Assembly (NCBI RefSeq): GCF_032854445.1
Contig: NW_027018252.1
Location: 1-51,881, forward strand
DNA length: 51,881 nucleotides
DNA from: Liolophura sinensis
Lineage: Eukaryota > Mollusca > Polyplacophora > Chitonida > Chitonidae
Reading direction: 5' to 3'
Under the pieces are notes generated by a model. The model worked only from the letters and a program-made list of their open reading frames with translations. It was not told the origin of the DNA and searched no databases. Of the stretch, positions 23,995-36,800 are shown in pieces. How positions within the stretch are numbered: position 1 is the first letter of the stretch; each line of letters starts with the position of its first letter. The translations under genes were made by a program, and so were the position numbers.

Positions 23995-25890
23995 CCGAAG
24001 GGCACATAACTTATAATCAAAAGTTGACTATAGTAATGACCAGTCGCGATATTACATAGTAAATGTAGCCGAATTGAATTAGCAAAAAGCCCAGGCAAAA
24101 ATCCAAAAGTGGAAAAACTGTTCCAATGCTGCTGGTAAGAGGCTAATCCGACGTATTTTGTGACGAGAAATCGAATGGTGCAAACCGCGTTGCTCTCCGA
24201 CTAACACTTATGGCTGTAGCTACAATTGAATGAGCATTTATGTGAAAATCACGTGACCAGCAGCGGCTCTTACTCCATGGAAACCAAGGAAATTTGCAAT
24301 TTTTCAACAGCTGGAGATGCCTGTCCCAATTGCGCATCTTTTGGCACCTTATTGATGTGGGTCAGTGTTTAATTGTACTTTTTACAGCAGACTGTATCAA
24401 GTACCTTGTGTTTTTTATATACAAATGGTGTGGTTTTTCAACATGTAGATAAAGACATTGAGTTTGTCTTCGACTTAGAAGTAAGACAATTGCTGGATGA
24501 GTTAAATGGGCTTGGCCCAAAGATTTGACGTCTTCTGGGCTACCGAAGGGCACATAACTACTAATAAAACGTTGATTATAGTAATGACCAGTCGCGATAT
24601 TACATAGTAAATGTAGCCGAATTGAATTAGCAAAAAGCCCAGGCAAAAATCCAAAAGTGGAAAAACTGTTCCAATGCTGCTGGTAAGAGGCTAATCCGCC
24701 GTATTTTGTGACGAGAAATCGAATGGTGCAAACCGCGTTGCTCTCCGACCAATACTTTTGGCTGTAGCGACAATTGAATGAGCATTTATGTGAAAATCAC
24801 GTGCCTAACAACGGCTCTTACTCCATGGAAACCAAGGAAATTTGCAATTTTTCAACAGCTGGAGATGCCTGTCCCAATTGCGCATCTTTTGGCACCTTAT
24901 TGATGTGGGTCAGTGTTTAATTGTACTTTTTACAGCAGACTGTATCAAGTACCTTGTGTTTTTTATATACAAATGGTGTGGTTTTTCAACATGTAGATAA
25001 AGACATTGAGTTTGTCTTCGACTTAGAAGTAAGACAATTGCTGGATGAGTTAAATGGGCTTGGCCCAAAGATTTGACGTCTTCTGGGCTACCGAAGGGCA
25101 CATAACTTATAATCAAAAGTTGAATATAGTAATGACCAGTCGCGATATTACATAGTAAATGTAGCCGAATTGAATTCGCAAAAAGCCCAGGCAAAAATCC
25201 AAAAGTGGAAAAACTGTTCCAATGCTGCTGGTAAGAGGCTAATCCGACGTATTTTGTGACGAGAAATCGAATGGTGCAAACCGCGTTGCTCTCCGACCAA
25301 TACTTTTGGCTGTAGCGACAATTGAATGAGCATTTATGTGAAAATCACGTGACCAGCAACGGCTCTTACTCCATGGAAACCAAGGAAATTTGCAATTTTT
25401 CAACAGCTGGAGATGCCTGGCCCAATTGCACATCTTTTGGCACCTTATTGATGTGGGTCAGTGTTTAATTGTACTTTTTACAGCAGACTGTATCAAGAAC
25501 CTTGTGTTTTTTATATACAAATGGTGTGGTTTTTCAACATGTAGATAAAGACATTGAGTTTGTCTTCGACTTAGAAGTAAGACAATTGCTGGATGAGTTA
25601 AATGGGCTTGGCCCAAAGATTTGACGTCTTCTGGGCTACCGAAGGGCACATAACTTATAATCAAAAGTTGACTATAATATTGACCAGTCGCGATATTACA
25701 TAGTAAATGTAGCCGAATTGAATTAGCAAAAATCCCAGGCAAAAATCCAAAAGTGGAAAAACTGTTCTAATGCTGCTGGTAAGAGGCTAATCCGCCGTAT
25801 TTTGTGACGAGAAATCGAATGGTGCAAACCGCGTTGCTCTCCGACCAATACTTTTGGCTGTAGCGACAATTGAATGAGCATTTATGTGAA
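23995..25890 (+). repeat. ~1.9-kb block (copies 45-48), first occurrence
   Basis: Linked markers are GTAGCTACAATTG with GACCAGCAGCGG, CCTGTCCC, the AATAAA-type variant near 24,553, GAATTCGCAAAAAG near 25170, ATCAAGAACC near 25492, CTATAATATTGACC near 25671, AAAATCCCAGG near 25729 and TGTTCTAATGC near 25764. Nearly all recur in the same order 3839 bp further on. The two blocks part ways in copy 48, which has GTGCCTAAC where copy 55 has GTGCCCAGC. Confidence 0.8.
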
Positions 25891-27833
25891 AATCACGTGC
25901 CTAACAACGGCTCTTACTCCATGGAAACCAAGGAAATTTGCAATTTTTTCAACAGCTGGAGATGCCTGGCCCAATTGCGCATCTTTTGGCACCTTATTGA
26001 TGTGGGTCAGTGTTCAATTGTACTTTTTACAGCAGACTGTATCAAGTACCTTGTTGTTTTTATATACAAATGGTGTGGTTTTTCAACATGTAGATAAAGA
26101 CATTGAGTTTGTCTTCGACTTACAAGTAAGACAATTGCTGGATGAGTTAAATGGGCTTGGCCCAAAGATTTGACGTCTTCTGGGCTACCGAAGGGCACAT
26201 AACTTATAATCAAAAGTTGAATATAGTAATGACCAGTCGCGATATTACATAGTAAATGTAGCCGAATTGAATTAGCAAAAAGCCCAGGCAAAAATCCAAA
26301 AGTAAAAAAAACTATTCCAATGCTGCTGATAAGAGGCTAATCCGACGTATTTTGTGACGAGAAATCGAATGGTGCAAACCGCGTTGCTCTCCGACCAATA
26401 CTTTTGGCTGTAGCGACAATTGAATGAGCATTTATGTGAAAATCACGTGCCTAACAACGGCTCTTACTCCATGGAAACCAAGGAAATTTGCAATTTTTCA
26501 ACAGCTGGAGATGCCTGGCCCAATTGCGCATCTTTTGGCACCTTATTGATGTGGGTCAGTGTTCAATTGTACTTTTTACAGCAGACTGTATCAAGTACCT
26601 TGTTGTTTGTATATACAAATGGTGTGGTTTTTCAACATGTAGATAAAGACATTGAGTTTGTCTTCGACTTAGAAGTAAGACAATTGCTGGATGAGTTAAA
26701 TGGGCTTGGCCCAAAGATTTGACGTCTTCTGGGCTACCGAAGGGCACATAACTTATAATCAAAAGTTGAATATAGTAATGACCAGTCGCGATATTACATA
26801 GTAAATGTAGCCGAATTGAATTAGCAAAAAGCCCAGGCAAAAATCCAAAAGTGGAAAAACTATTCCAATGCTGCTGATAAGAGGCTAATCCGACGTATTT
26901 TGTGACGAGAAATCGAATGGTGCAAACCGCGTTGCTCTCCGACCAATACTTTTGGCTGTAGCGACAATTGAATGAGCATTTATGTGAAAATCACGTGCCT
27001 AACAACGGCTCTTACTCCATGGAAACCAAGGAAATTTGCAATTTTTCAACAGCTGGAGATACCTGGCCCAATTGCGCATCTTTTGGCACCTTATTGATGT
27101 GGGTCAGTGTTCAATTGTACTTTTTACAGCAGACTGTATCAAGTACCTTGTTGTTTTTATATACAAATGGTGTGGTTTTTTCAACATGTAGATAAAGACA
27201 TTGAGTTTGTCTTCGACTTAGAAGTAAGACAATTGCTGGATGAGTTAAATGGGCTTGGCCCAAAGATTTGACGTCTTCTGGGCTACCGAAGGGCACATAA
27301 CTTATAATCAAAAGTTGAATATAGTAATGACCAGTCGCGATATTACATAGTAAATGTAGCCGAATTGAATTAGCAAAAAGCCCAGGCAAAAATCCAAAAG
27401 TGGAAAAACTATTCCAATGCTGCTGATAAGAGGCTAATCCGACGTATTTTGTGACGAGAAATCGAATGGTGCAAACCGCGTTGCTCTCCGACCAATACTT
27501 TTGGCTGTAGCGACAATTGAATGAGCATTTATGTGAAAATCACGTGCCTAACAACGGCTCTTACTCCATGGAAACCAAGGAAATTTGCAATTTTTCAACA
27601 GCTGGAGATGCCTGGCCCAATTGCGCATCTTTGGGCACCTTATTGATGTGGGTCAGTGTTTAATTATACTTTTTACAGCAGATTGTATCAAGTACCTTGT
27701 GTTTTTTATATACAAATGGTGTGGTTTTTCAACATGTAGATAAAGATATTGAGTTTGTTTTCGACTTAGAAGTAAGACAATTGCTGGATGAGTTAAATGG
27801 GCTTGGCCCAAAGATTTGACGTCTTCTGGGCTA

Positions 27834-29729
27834 CCGAAGGGCACATAACTTATAATCAAAAGTTGACTATAGTAATGACCAGTCGCGATATTACATAGTA
27901 AATGTAGCCGAATTGAATTAGCAAAAAGCCCAGGCAAAAATCCAAAAGTGGAAAAACTGTTCCAATGCTGATGGTAAGAGGCTAATCCGACGTATTTTGT
28001 GACGAGAAATCGAATGGTGCAAACCGCGTTGCTCTCCGACCAACACTTATGGCTGTAGCTACAATTGAATGAGCATTTATGTGAAAATCACGTGACCAGC
28101 AGCGGCTCTTACTCCATGGAAACCAAGGAAATTTGCAATTTTTCAACAGCTGGAGATGCCTGGCCCAATTGCGCATCTTTTGGCACCTTATTGATGTGGG
28201 TCAGTGTTTAATTGTACTTTTTACAGCAGACTGTATCAAGTACCTTGTGTTTTTTATATACAAATGGTGTGGTGTTTCAACATGTAGATAAAGACATTGA
28301 GTTTGTCTTCGACTTAGAAATAAGACAATTGCTGGATGAGTTAAATGGGCTTGGCCCAAAGATTTGACGTCTTCTGGGCTACCGAAGGGCACATAACTTC
28401 TAATAAAAAGTTGATTATAGTAATGACCAGTCGCGATATTACATAGTAAATGTAGCCGAATTGAATTAGCAAAAAGCCCAGGCAAAAATCCAAAAGTGGA
28501 AAAACTGTTCCAATGCTGCTGGTAAGAGGCTAATCCGCCGTATTTTGTGACGAGAAATCGAATGGTGCAAACCGCGTTGCTCTCCGACCAATACTTTTGG
28601 CTGTAGCGACAATTGAATGAGCATTTATGTGAAAATCACGTGCCTAACAACGGCTCTTACTCCATGGAAACCAAGGAAATTTGCAATTTTTCAACAGCTG
28701 GAGATGCCTGTCCCAATTGCGCATCTTTTGGCACCTTATTGATGTGGGTCAGTGTTTAATTGTACTTTTTACAGCAGACTGTATCAAGTACCTTGTGTTT
28801 TTTATATACAAATGGTGTGGTTTTTCAACATGTAGATAAAGACATTGAGTTTGTCTTCGACTTAGAAGTAAGACAATTGCTGGATGAGTTAAATGGGCTT
28901 GGCCCAAAGATTTGACGTCTTCTGGGCTACCGAAGGGCACATAACTTATAATCAAAAGTTGAATATAGTAATGACAAGTCGCGATATTACATAGTAAATG
29001 TAGCCGAATTGAATTCGCAAAAAGCCCAGGCAAAAATCCAAAAGTGGAAAAACTGTTCCAATGGTGCTGGTAAGAGGCTAATCCGACGTATTTTGTGACG
29101 AGAAATCGAATGGTGCAAACCGCGTTGCTCTTCGACCAATACTTTTGGCTGTAGCGACAATTGAATGAGCATTTATGTGAAAATCACGTGACCAGCAACG
29201 GCTCTTACTCCATGGAAACCAAGGAAATTTGCAATTTTTCAACAGCTGGAGATGCCTGGCCCAATTGCGCATCTTTTGGCACCTTATTGATGTGGGTCAG
29301 TGTTTAATTGTACTTTTTACAGCAGACTGTATCAAGAACCTTGTGTTTTTTATATACAAATGGTGTGGTTTTTCAACATGTAGATAAAGACATTGAGTTT
29401 GTCTTCGACTTAGAAGTAAGACAATTGCTGGATGAGTTAAATGGGCTTGGCCCAAAGATTTGACGTCTTCTGGGCTACCGAAGGGCACATAACTTATAAT
29501 CAAAAGTTGACTATAATATTGACCAGTCGCGATATTACATAGTAAATGTAGCCGAATTGAATTAGCAAAAATCCCAGGCAAAAATCCAAAAGTGGAAAAA
29601 CTGTTCTAATGCTGCTGGTAAGAGGCTAATCCGCCGTATTTTGTGACGAGAAATCGAATGGTGCAAACCGCGTTGCTCTCCGACCAATACTTTTGGCTGT
29701 AGCGACAATTGAATGAGCATTTATGTGAA
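27834..29729 (+). repeat. ~1.9-kb block (copies 52-55), second occurrence
   Basis: This is the partner of 23,995-25,890, with GAATTCGCAAAAAG near 29013, ATCAAGAACC near 29331, CTATAATATTGACC near 29510 and TGTTCTAATGC near 29602. The offset is 3839 bp: seven copies plus three extra bases, which lie in single-base runs between the blocks. Own changes include AATGACAAGTC near 28970 and a two-of-three version of the AATAAA-type variant near 28,392. Confidence 0.8.
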
Positions 29730-30025
29730 AATCACGTGCCCAGCAACGGCTCTTACTCCATGGAAACCAAGGAAATTTGCAATTTTTCAACAGCTGGAGA
29801 TGCCTGGCCCAATTGCGCATCTTTTGGCACCTTATTGATGTGGGTCAGTGTTTAACTGTACTTCATACAGCAGACTGTATCAAGTACCTTGTTGTTTTTA
29901 TATACAAATGGTGTGGTTTTTCAACATGTAGATAAAGACATTGAGTTTGTCTTCGACTTAGAAATAAGACAATTGCTGGATGAGTTAAATGGGCTTGGCC
30001 CAAAGATTTGACGTCTTCTGGGCTA

Positions 30026-32217
30026 CCGAAGGGCACATAACTTATAATCAAAAGTTGATTATAGTAATGACAAGTCGCGATATTACATAGTAAATGTAGC
30101 CGAATTGAATTAGCAAAAAGACCAGGCAAAAACCCAAAAGTGGAAAAACTGTTCCAATGCTGCTGGTAAGACGCTAATCCGACGCATTTTGTGACGAGAA
30201 ATCGAATGGTGCAAACCGCGTTGCTCTCCAACCAACACTTATGGTTGTAGCGACAATTGAATGAGCATTTATGTGAAAATCACGTGCCCAGCAACGGCTC
30301 TTACTCCATGGAAACCAAGGAAATTTGCAATTTTTCAACAGCTGGAGATGCCTGTCCCAATTGCGCATCTTTTGGCACCTTATTGATGTGGGTCAGTGTT
30401 TAATTGTACTTTTTACAGCAGACTGTATCAAGAACCTTGTGTTTTTTATATACAAATGGTGTGGTTTTTCAACATGTAGATAAAGACATTGAGTTTGTCT
30501 TCGACTTAGAAGTAAGACAATTGCTGGATGAGTTAAATGGGCTTGGCCCAAAGATTTGACGTCTTCTGGGCTACCGAAGGGCACATAACTTATAATCAAA
30601 AGTTGACTATAATATTGACCAGTCGCGATATTACATAGTAAATGTTGCCGAATTTAATTAGCAAAAACCCCGGGCAAAAATCCAAAAGTGGAAAAACTGT
30701 TCCAATGCTGCTGGTAAGAGGCTAATCCGACGTATTTTGTGACGAGAAATCGAATGGTGCAAACCGCGTTGCTCTCCGACCAATACTTTTGGCTGTAGCG
30801 ACAATTGAATGAGCATTTATGTGAAAATTACGTGCCCAGCAACGGCTCTTACTCCATGGAAACCAAGGAAAATTGCAATTTTTCAACAGCTGGAGATGCC
30901 TGGCCCAATTGCGCATCTTTTGGCACCTTATTGATGTGGGTCAGTGTTTAACTGTACTTTATACAGCAGACTGTATCAAGTACCTTGTGTTTTTTATATA
31001 CAAATGGTGTGGTTTTTCAACATGTAGATAAAGACATTGAGTTTGTCTTCGACTTAGAAGTAAGACAATTGCTGGATGAGTTATATGGGCTTGGCCCAAA
31101 GATTTGACGTCTTCTGGGCTACCGAAGGGCACATAACTTATAATCAAAAGTTGATTATAGTAATGACCAGTCGCGATATTACATAGTAAATGTAGCCGAA
31201 TTGAATTAGCAAAAAGCCCAGGCAAAAATCCAAAAGTGGAAACACTGTTCCAATGCTGCTGATAAGAGGCTAATCCGACGTATTTTGTGACGAGAAATCG
31301 AATGGTGCCAACCGAGTTGCTCTCCGACCAATACTTTTGGCTGTAGCGACAATTGAATGAGCATTTATTTGAAAATCACGTGCCTAACAACGGCTCTTAC
31401 TCCATGGAAACCAAGGAAATTTGCAATTTTTCAACAGCTGGAGATGCCTGGCCCAATTGCGCATCTTTTGGCACCTTATTGATGTGGGTCAGTGTTTAAT
31501 TGTACTTTTTACAGCAGACTGTATCAAGTACCTTGTGTTTTTTATATACAAATGGTGTGGTTTTTCAACATGTAGATAAAGACATTGAGTTTGTCTTCGA
31601 CTTAGAAATAAGACAATTGCTGGATGAGTTAAATGGGCTTGGCCCAAAGATTTGACGTCTTCTGGGCTACCGAAGGGCACATAACTTATAATCAAAAGTT
31701 GACTATAATATTGACCAGTCGCGATATTACATAGTAAATGTTGCCGAATTGAATTAGCAAAAAGACCAGGCAAAAACCCAAAAGTGGAAAAACTGTTCCA
31801 ATGCTGCTGGTAAGAGGCTAATCCGACGCATTTTGTGACGAGAAATCGAATGGTGCAAACCGCGTTGCTCTCCGACCAACACTTATGGTTGTAGCGACAA
31901 TTGAATGAGCATTTATGTGAAAATCACGTGCCCAGCAACGGCTCTTACTCCATGGAAACCAAGGAAATTTGCAATTTTTCAACAGCTGGAGATGCCTGGC
32001 CCAATTGCGCATCTTTTGGCACCTTATTGATGTGGGTCAGTGTTTAATTATACTTTTTACAGCAGACTGTATCAAGTACCTTGTGTTTTTTATATACAAA
32101 TGGTGTGGTTTTTCAACATGTAGATAAAGACATTGAGTTTGTCTTCGACTTAGAAATAATACAATTGCTGGATGAGTTAAATGGGCTTGGCCCAAAGATT
32201 TGACGTCTTCTGGGCTA
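30026..32217 (+). repeat. Copies 56-59 with a repeated rare-variant monomer (56 and 59)
   Basis: Copies 56 and 59 share AAAAAGACCAGGC, AAAAACCCAAAAG, CCGACGCATTTTG and TTATGGTTGTAG, at 1644 bp (three copies) apart. Copy 57 has ACTGTACTTTATACAGC and loses the CACGTG box (it reads AAATTACGTGCCC near 30827). Copies 56 and 58 end with the CTATAATATTGACC variant. This is a local patch of mixed variants, not a regular higher-order unit. Confidence 0.7.
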
Positions 32218-33857
32218 CCGAAGGGCACATAACTTATAATCAAAAGTTGAATATAGTAATGACCAGTCGCGATATTACATAGTAAATGTAGCCGAATTGA
32301 ATTAGCAAAAAGCCCAGGCAAAAATCCAAAAGTGGAAAAACTGTTCCAATGCTGCTGGTAAGAGGCTAATCCGACGTATTTTGTGACGAGAAATCGAATG
32401 GTGCAAACCGCGTTGCTCTCCGACCAACACTTATGGCTGTAGCTACAATTGAGAGCATTTATGTGAAAATCACGTGCCTAACAACGGCTCTTACTCCATG
32501 GAAACCAAGGAAATTTGCAATTTTTCAACAGCTGGAGATGCCTGGCCCAATTGCGCATCTTTTGGCACCTTATTGATGTGGGTCAGTGTTTCATTGTACT
32601 TTTTACTGCAGACTGTATCAAGTACCTTGTGTTTTTTATATACAAATGGTTTGGTTTTTCAACATGTAGATAAAGACATTGAGTTTGTCTTCGACATAGA
32701 AATAAGACAATTGCTGGATGAGTTAAATGGGCTTGGCCCAAAGATTTGACGTCTTCTGGGCTACCGAAGGGCACATAACTTATAATCAAAAGTTGACTAT
32801 AGTATTGACCAGTCGCGATATTACATAGTAAATGTAGCCGAATTCAATTAGCAAAAAGCCCAGGCAAAAATCCAAAAGTGGAAAAACTGTTCCAATGCTG
32901 CTGGTAAGAGGCTAATCCGACGTATTTTGTGACGAGAAATCGAATGGTGCAAACCGCGTTGCTCTCCGACCAACACTTATGGCTGTAGCTACAATTGAAT
33001 GAGCATTTATGTGAAAATCACGTGACCAGCAGCGGCTCTTACTCCATGGAAACCAAGGAAATTTGCAATTTTTCAACAGCTGGAGATGCCTGTCCCAATT
33101 CCGCATCTTTTGGCACCTTATTGATGTGGGTCAGTGTTTAATTATACTTTTTACAGCAGACTGTATCAAGTACCTTGTGTTTTTTATATACAAATGGTGT
33201 GGTTTTTCAACATGTAGATAAAGACATTGAGTTTGTCTTCGACTTAGAAATAAGACAATTGCTGGATGAGTTAAATGGGCTTGGCCCAAGGATTTGACGT
33301 CTTCTGGACTACCGAAGGGCACATAACTTATAATCAAAAGTTGAATATAGTAATGACCAGTCGCGATATTACATAGTAAATGTAGCCGAATTGAATTAGC
33401 AAAAAGCCCAGGCAAAAATCCAAAAGTGGAAAAACTGTTTCAATGCTGCTGGTAAGAGGCTAATCCGACGTATTTTGTGACGAGAAATCGAATGGTGCAA
33501 ACCTCGTTGCTCTCCGACCAACACTTATGGCTGTAGCTACAATTGAATGAGCATTTATGTGAAAATCACGTGCCTAACAACGGCTCTTACTCCATGGAAA
33601 CCAAGGAAATTTGCAATTTTTCAACAGCTGGAGATGCCTGGCCCAATTGCGCATCTTTTGGCACCTTATTGATGTGGGTCAGTGTTCAATTGTACTTTTT
33701 ACAGCAGACTGTATCAAGTACCTTGTTGTTTTTATATACAAATGGTGTGGTTTTTCAACATGTAGATAAAGACATTGAGATTGTCTTCGACTTAGAAGTA
33801 AGACAATTGCTGGATGAGTTAAATGGGCTTGGCCCAAAGACTTGACGTCTTCTGGGC
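32218..33857 (+). repeat. Older B-C-D set (copies 60-62), likely relative of the later amplified units
   Basis: Copy 60 has the class III CTGCAG and AATGGTTTGG variants of A/B monomers. Copy 61 has CCTGTCCCAATTCCGC and CCCAAGGATTTGACG with TCTGGACTACC, as in C. Copy 62 has GAGATTGTC and AAAGACTTGACG, as in D. They lack changes common to all later C and D copies: copy 61 has GGAGATG where later C has GGTGATG, and copy 62 has CATCTTTTGG where later D has CATCTCTTGG. Copy 60 has a 2-bp loss at its anchor (TTGAGAGCAT, 32449). Confidence 0.8.
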
Positions 33858-36800
33858 TACCGAAGGGCACATAACTTATAATCAAAAGTTGAATATAGTA
33901 ATGACCAGTCGCGATATTACATAGTAAATGTAGCCGAATTGAATTAGCAAAAAGCCCAGGCAAAAATCCAAAAGTGGAAAAACTGTTCCAATGCTGCTGA
34001 TAAGAGGCTAATCCGACGTATTTTGTGACGAGAAATCGAATGGTGCAAACCGCGTTGCTCTCCGACCAACACTTTTGGCTGTAGCGACAATTGAATGAGC
34101 ATTTATGTGAAAATCACGTGCCTAACAACGGCTCTTACTCCATGGAAACCAAGGAAATTTGCAATTTTTCAACAGCTGGAGATGCCTGGCCCAATTGCGC
34201 ATCTTTTGGCACCTTATTGATGTGGGTCAGTGTTTAATTATACTTTTTACAGCAGACTGTATCAAGTACCTTGTGTTTTTTATATACAAATGGTGTGGTT
34301 TTTCAACATGTAGATAAAGACATTGAGTTTGTCTTCGACTTAGAAGTAAGACAATTGCTGGATGAGTTAAATGGGCTTGGCCCAAAGATTTGACGTCTTC
34401 TAGGCTACCGAAGGGCACATAACTTATAATCAAAAGTTGATTATAGTAATGACCAGTCGCGATATTACATAGTAAATGTAGCCGAATTGAATTAGCAAAA
34501 AGCCCAGCCAAAAATCCAAAACTGGAAAAACTGTTCCAATGCTGCTGATAAGAGGCTAATCCGCCGTATTTTGTGACGAGAAATCGAATGGTGCAAACCG
34601 CGTTGCTCTCCGACCAATACTTTTGGCTGTAGCGACAATTGAATGAGCATTTATGTGAAAATCACGTGACCAGCAACGGCTCTTACTCCATGGAAACCAA
34701 GGAAATTTGCAATTTTTCAACAGCTGGAGATGCCTGGCCCAATTGCGCATCTTTTGGCACCTTATTGATGTGGGTCAGTGTTTAATTGTACTTTTTACAG
34801 CAGACTGTATCAAGTACCTTGTGTTTTTTATATACAAATGGTGTGGTTTTTCAACATGTAGATAAAGACATTGAGTTTGTCTTCGACTTAGAAGTAAGAC
34901 AATTGCTGGATGAGTTAAATGGGCTTGGCCCAAAGATTTGACGTCTTCTGGGCTACCGAAGGGCACATAACTTATAATCAAAAGTTGATTATAGTAATGA
35001 CCAGTCGCGATATTACATAGTAAATGTAGCCGAATTGAATTAGCAAAAAGCCCAGGCAAAAATCCAAAAGTGGAAAAACTGTTCCAATGCTGCTGGTAAG
35101 AGGCTAATCCGACGTATTTTGTGACGAGAAATCGAATGGTGCAAACCTCGTTGCTCTCCGACCAACACTTATGGCTGTAGCTACAATTGAATGAGCATTT
35201 ATGTGAAAATCACGTGCCTAACAACGGCTCTTACTCCATGGAAACCAAGGAAATTTGCAATTTTTCAACAGCTGGAGATGCCTGGCCCAATTGCGCATCT
35301 TTTGGCACCTTATTGATGTGGGTCAGTGTTTAATTGTACTTTTTACAGCAGACTGTATCAAGTACCTTGTGTTTTTTATATACAAATGGTGTGGTTTTTC
35401 AACATGTAGATAAAGACATTGAGTTTGTCTTCGACTTAGAAGTAAGACAATTGCTGGATGAGTTAAATGGGCTTGGCCCAAAGATTTGACGTCTTCTGGG
35501 CTACCGAAGGGCACATAACTTATAATCAAAAGTTGATTATAGTAATGACCAGTCGCGATATTACATAGTAAATGTAGCCGAATTGAATTAGCAAAAAGCC
35601 CAGGCAAAAATCCAAAAGTGGAAAAACTGTTCCAATGCTGCTGGTAAGAGGCTAATCCGACGTATTTTGTGACGAGAAATCGAATGGTGCAAACCTCGTT
35701 GCTCTCCGACCAACACTTATGGCTGTAGCTACAATTGAATGAGCATTTATGTGAAAATCACGTGCCTAACAACGGCTCTTACTCCATGGAAACCAAGGAA
35801 ATTTGCAATTTTTCAACAGCTGGAGATGCCTGGCCCAATTGCGCATCTTTTGGCACCTTATTGATGTGGGTCAGTGTTCAATTGTACTTTTTACAGCAGA
35901 CTGTGTCAAGTACATTGTTGTTTTTATATACAAATGGTGTGGTTTTTCAACATGTAGATAAAGACATTGAGTTTGTCTTCGACTTAGAAGTAAGACAATT
36001 GCTGGATGTGTTAAATGGGCTTGGCCCAAAGATTTGACGTCTTCTGGGCTACCGAAGGGCACATAACTTATAATCAAAAGTTGATTATAGTAATGACCAG
36101 TCGCGATATTACATAGTAAATGTAGCCGAATTTAATTAGCAAAAAGCCCAGGCAAAAATCCAAAAGTGGAAAAACTGTTCCAATGCTGCTGGTAAGAGGC
36201 TAATCCGCCGTATTTTGTGACGAGAAATCGAATGGTGCAAACCGCGTTGCTCTCCGACCAATACTTTTGGCTGTAGCGACAACTGAATGAGCATTTATGT
36301 GAAAATCACGTGACCAGCAACGGCTCTTACTCCATGGAAACCAAGGAAATTTGCAATTTTTCAACAGCTGGAGATGCCTGGCCCAATTGCGCATCTTTTG
36401 GCACCTTATTGATGTGGGTCAGTGTTCAATTGTACTTTTTACAGCAGACTGTATCAAGTACTTTGTTGTTTTTATATACAAATGGTGTGGTTTTTCAACA
36501 TGTAGATAAAGACATTGAGTTTGTCTTCGACTTAGAAGTAAGACAATTGCTGGATGAGTTAAATGGGCTTGGCCCAAAGATTTGACGTCTTCTGGGCTAC
36601 CGAAGGGCACATAACTTATAATCAAAAGTTGAATATAGTAATGACCAGTCGCGATATTACATAGTAAATGTAGCCGAATTGAATTAGCAAAAAGCCCAGG
36701 CAAAAATCCAAAAGTGGAAAAACTATTCCAATGCTTCTGATAAGAGGCTAATCCGACGTATTTTGTGACGAGAAATCGAATGGTGCAAACCGCGTTGCTC

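Larger units (their letters stand above)
11738..27517 (+). repeat. Zone of frequent small length changes within the array
   Basis: Anchor spacing is exactly 548 bp for sixteen consecutive intervals before this zone and for almost every interval after it. Inside it the spacings run 550, 547, 547, 548, 550, 551, 544, 549, 541, 550, 550, 575, 407, 546, 548, 548, 549, 547, 548, 547, 548, 550, then four of 548, 550, 548 and 549. Some intervals of 548 hide a compensating gain and loss. Most changes are single bases in runs, for example GGTTTTTTC, GAAGGGGCAC, AAGAGGGCTA, GCGTTTGCTC, TTTCAAACAG and ATCCCGACG. Substitutions do not rise in the same way by eye. Either an error-prone assembly stretch or a truly indel-rich part of the satellite would fit. 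Confidence 0.8.
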
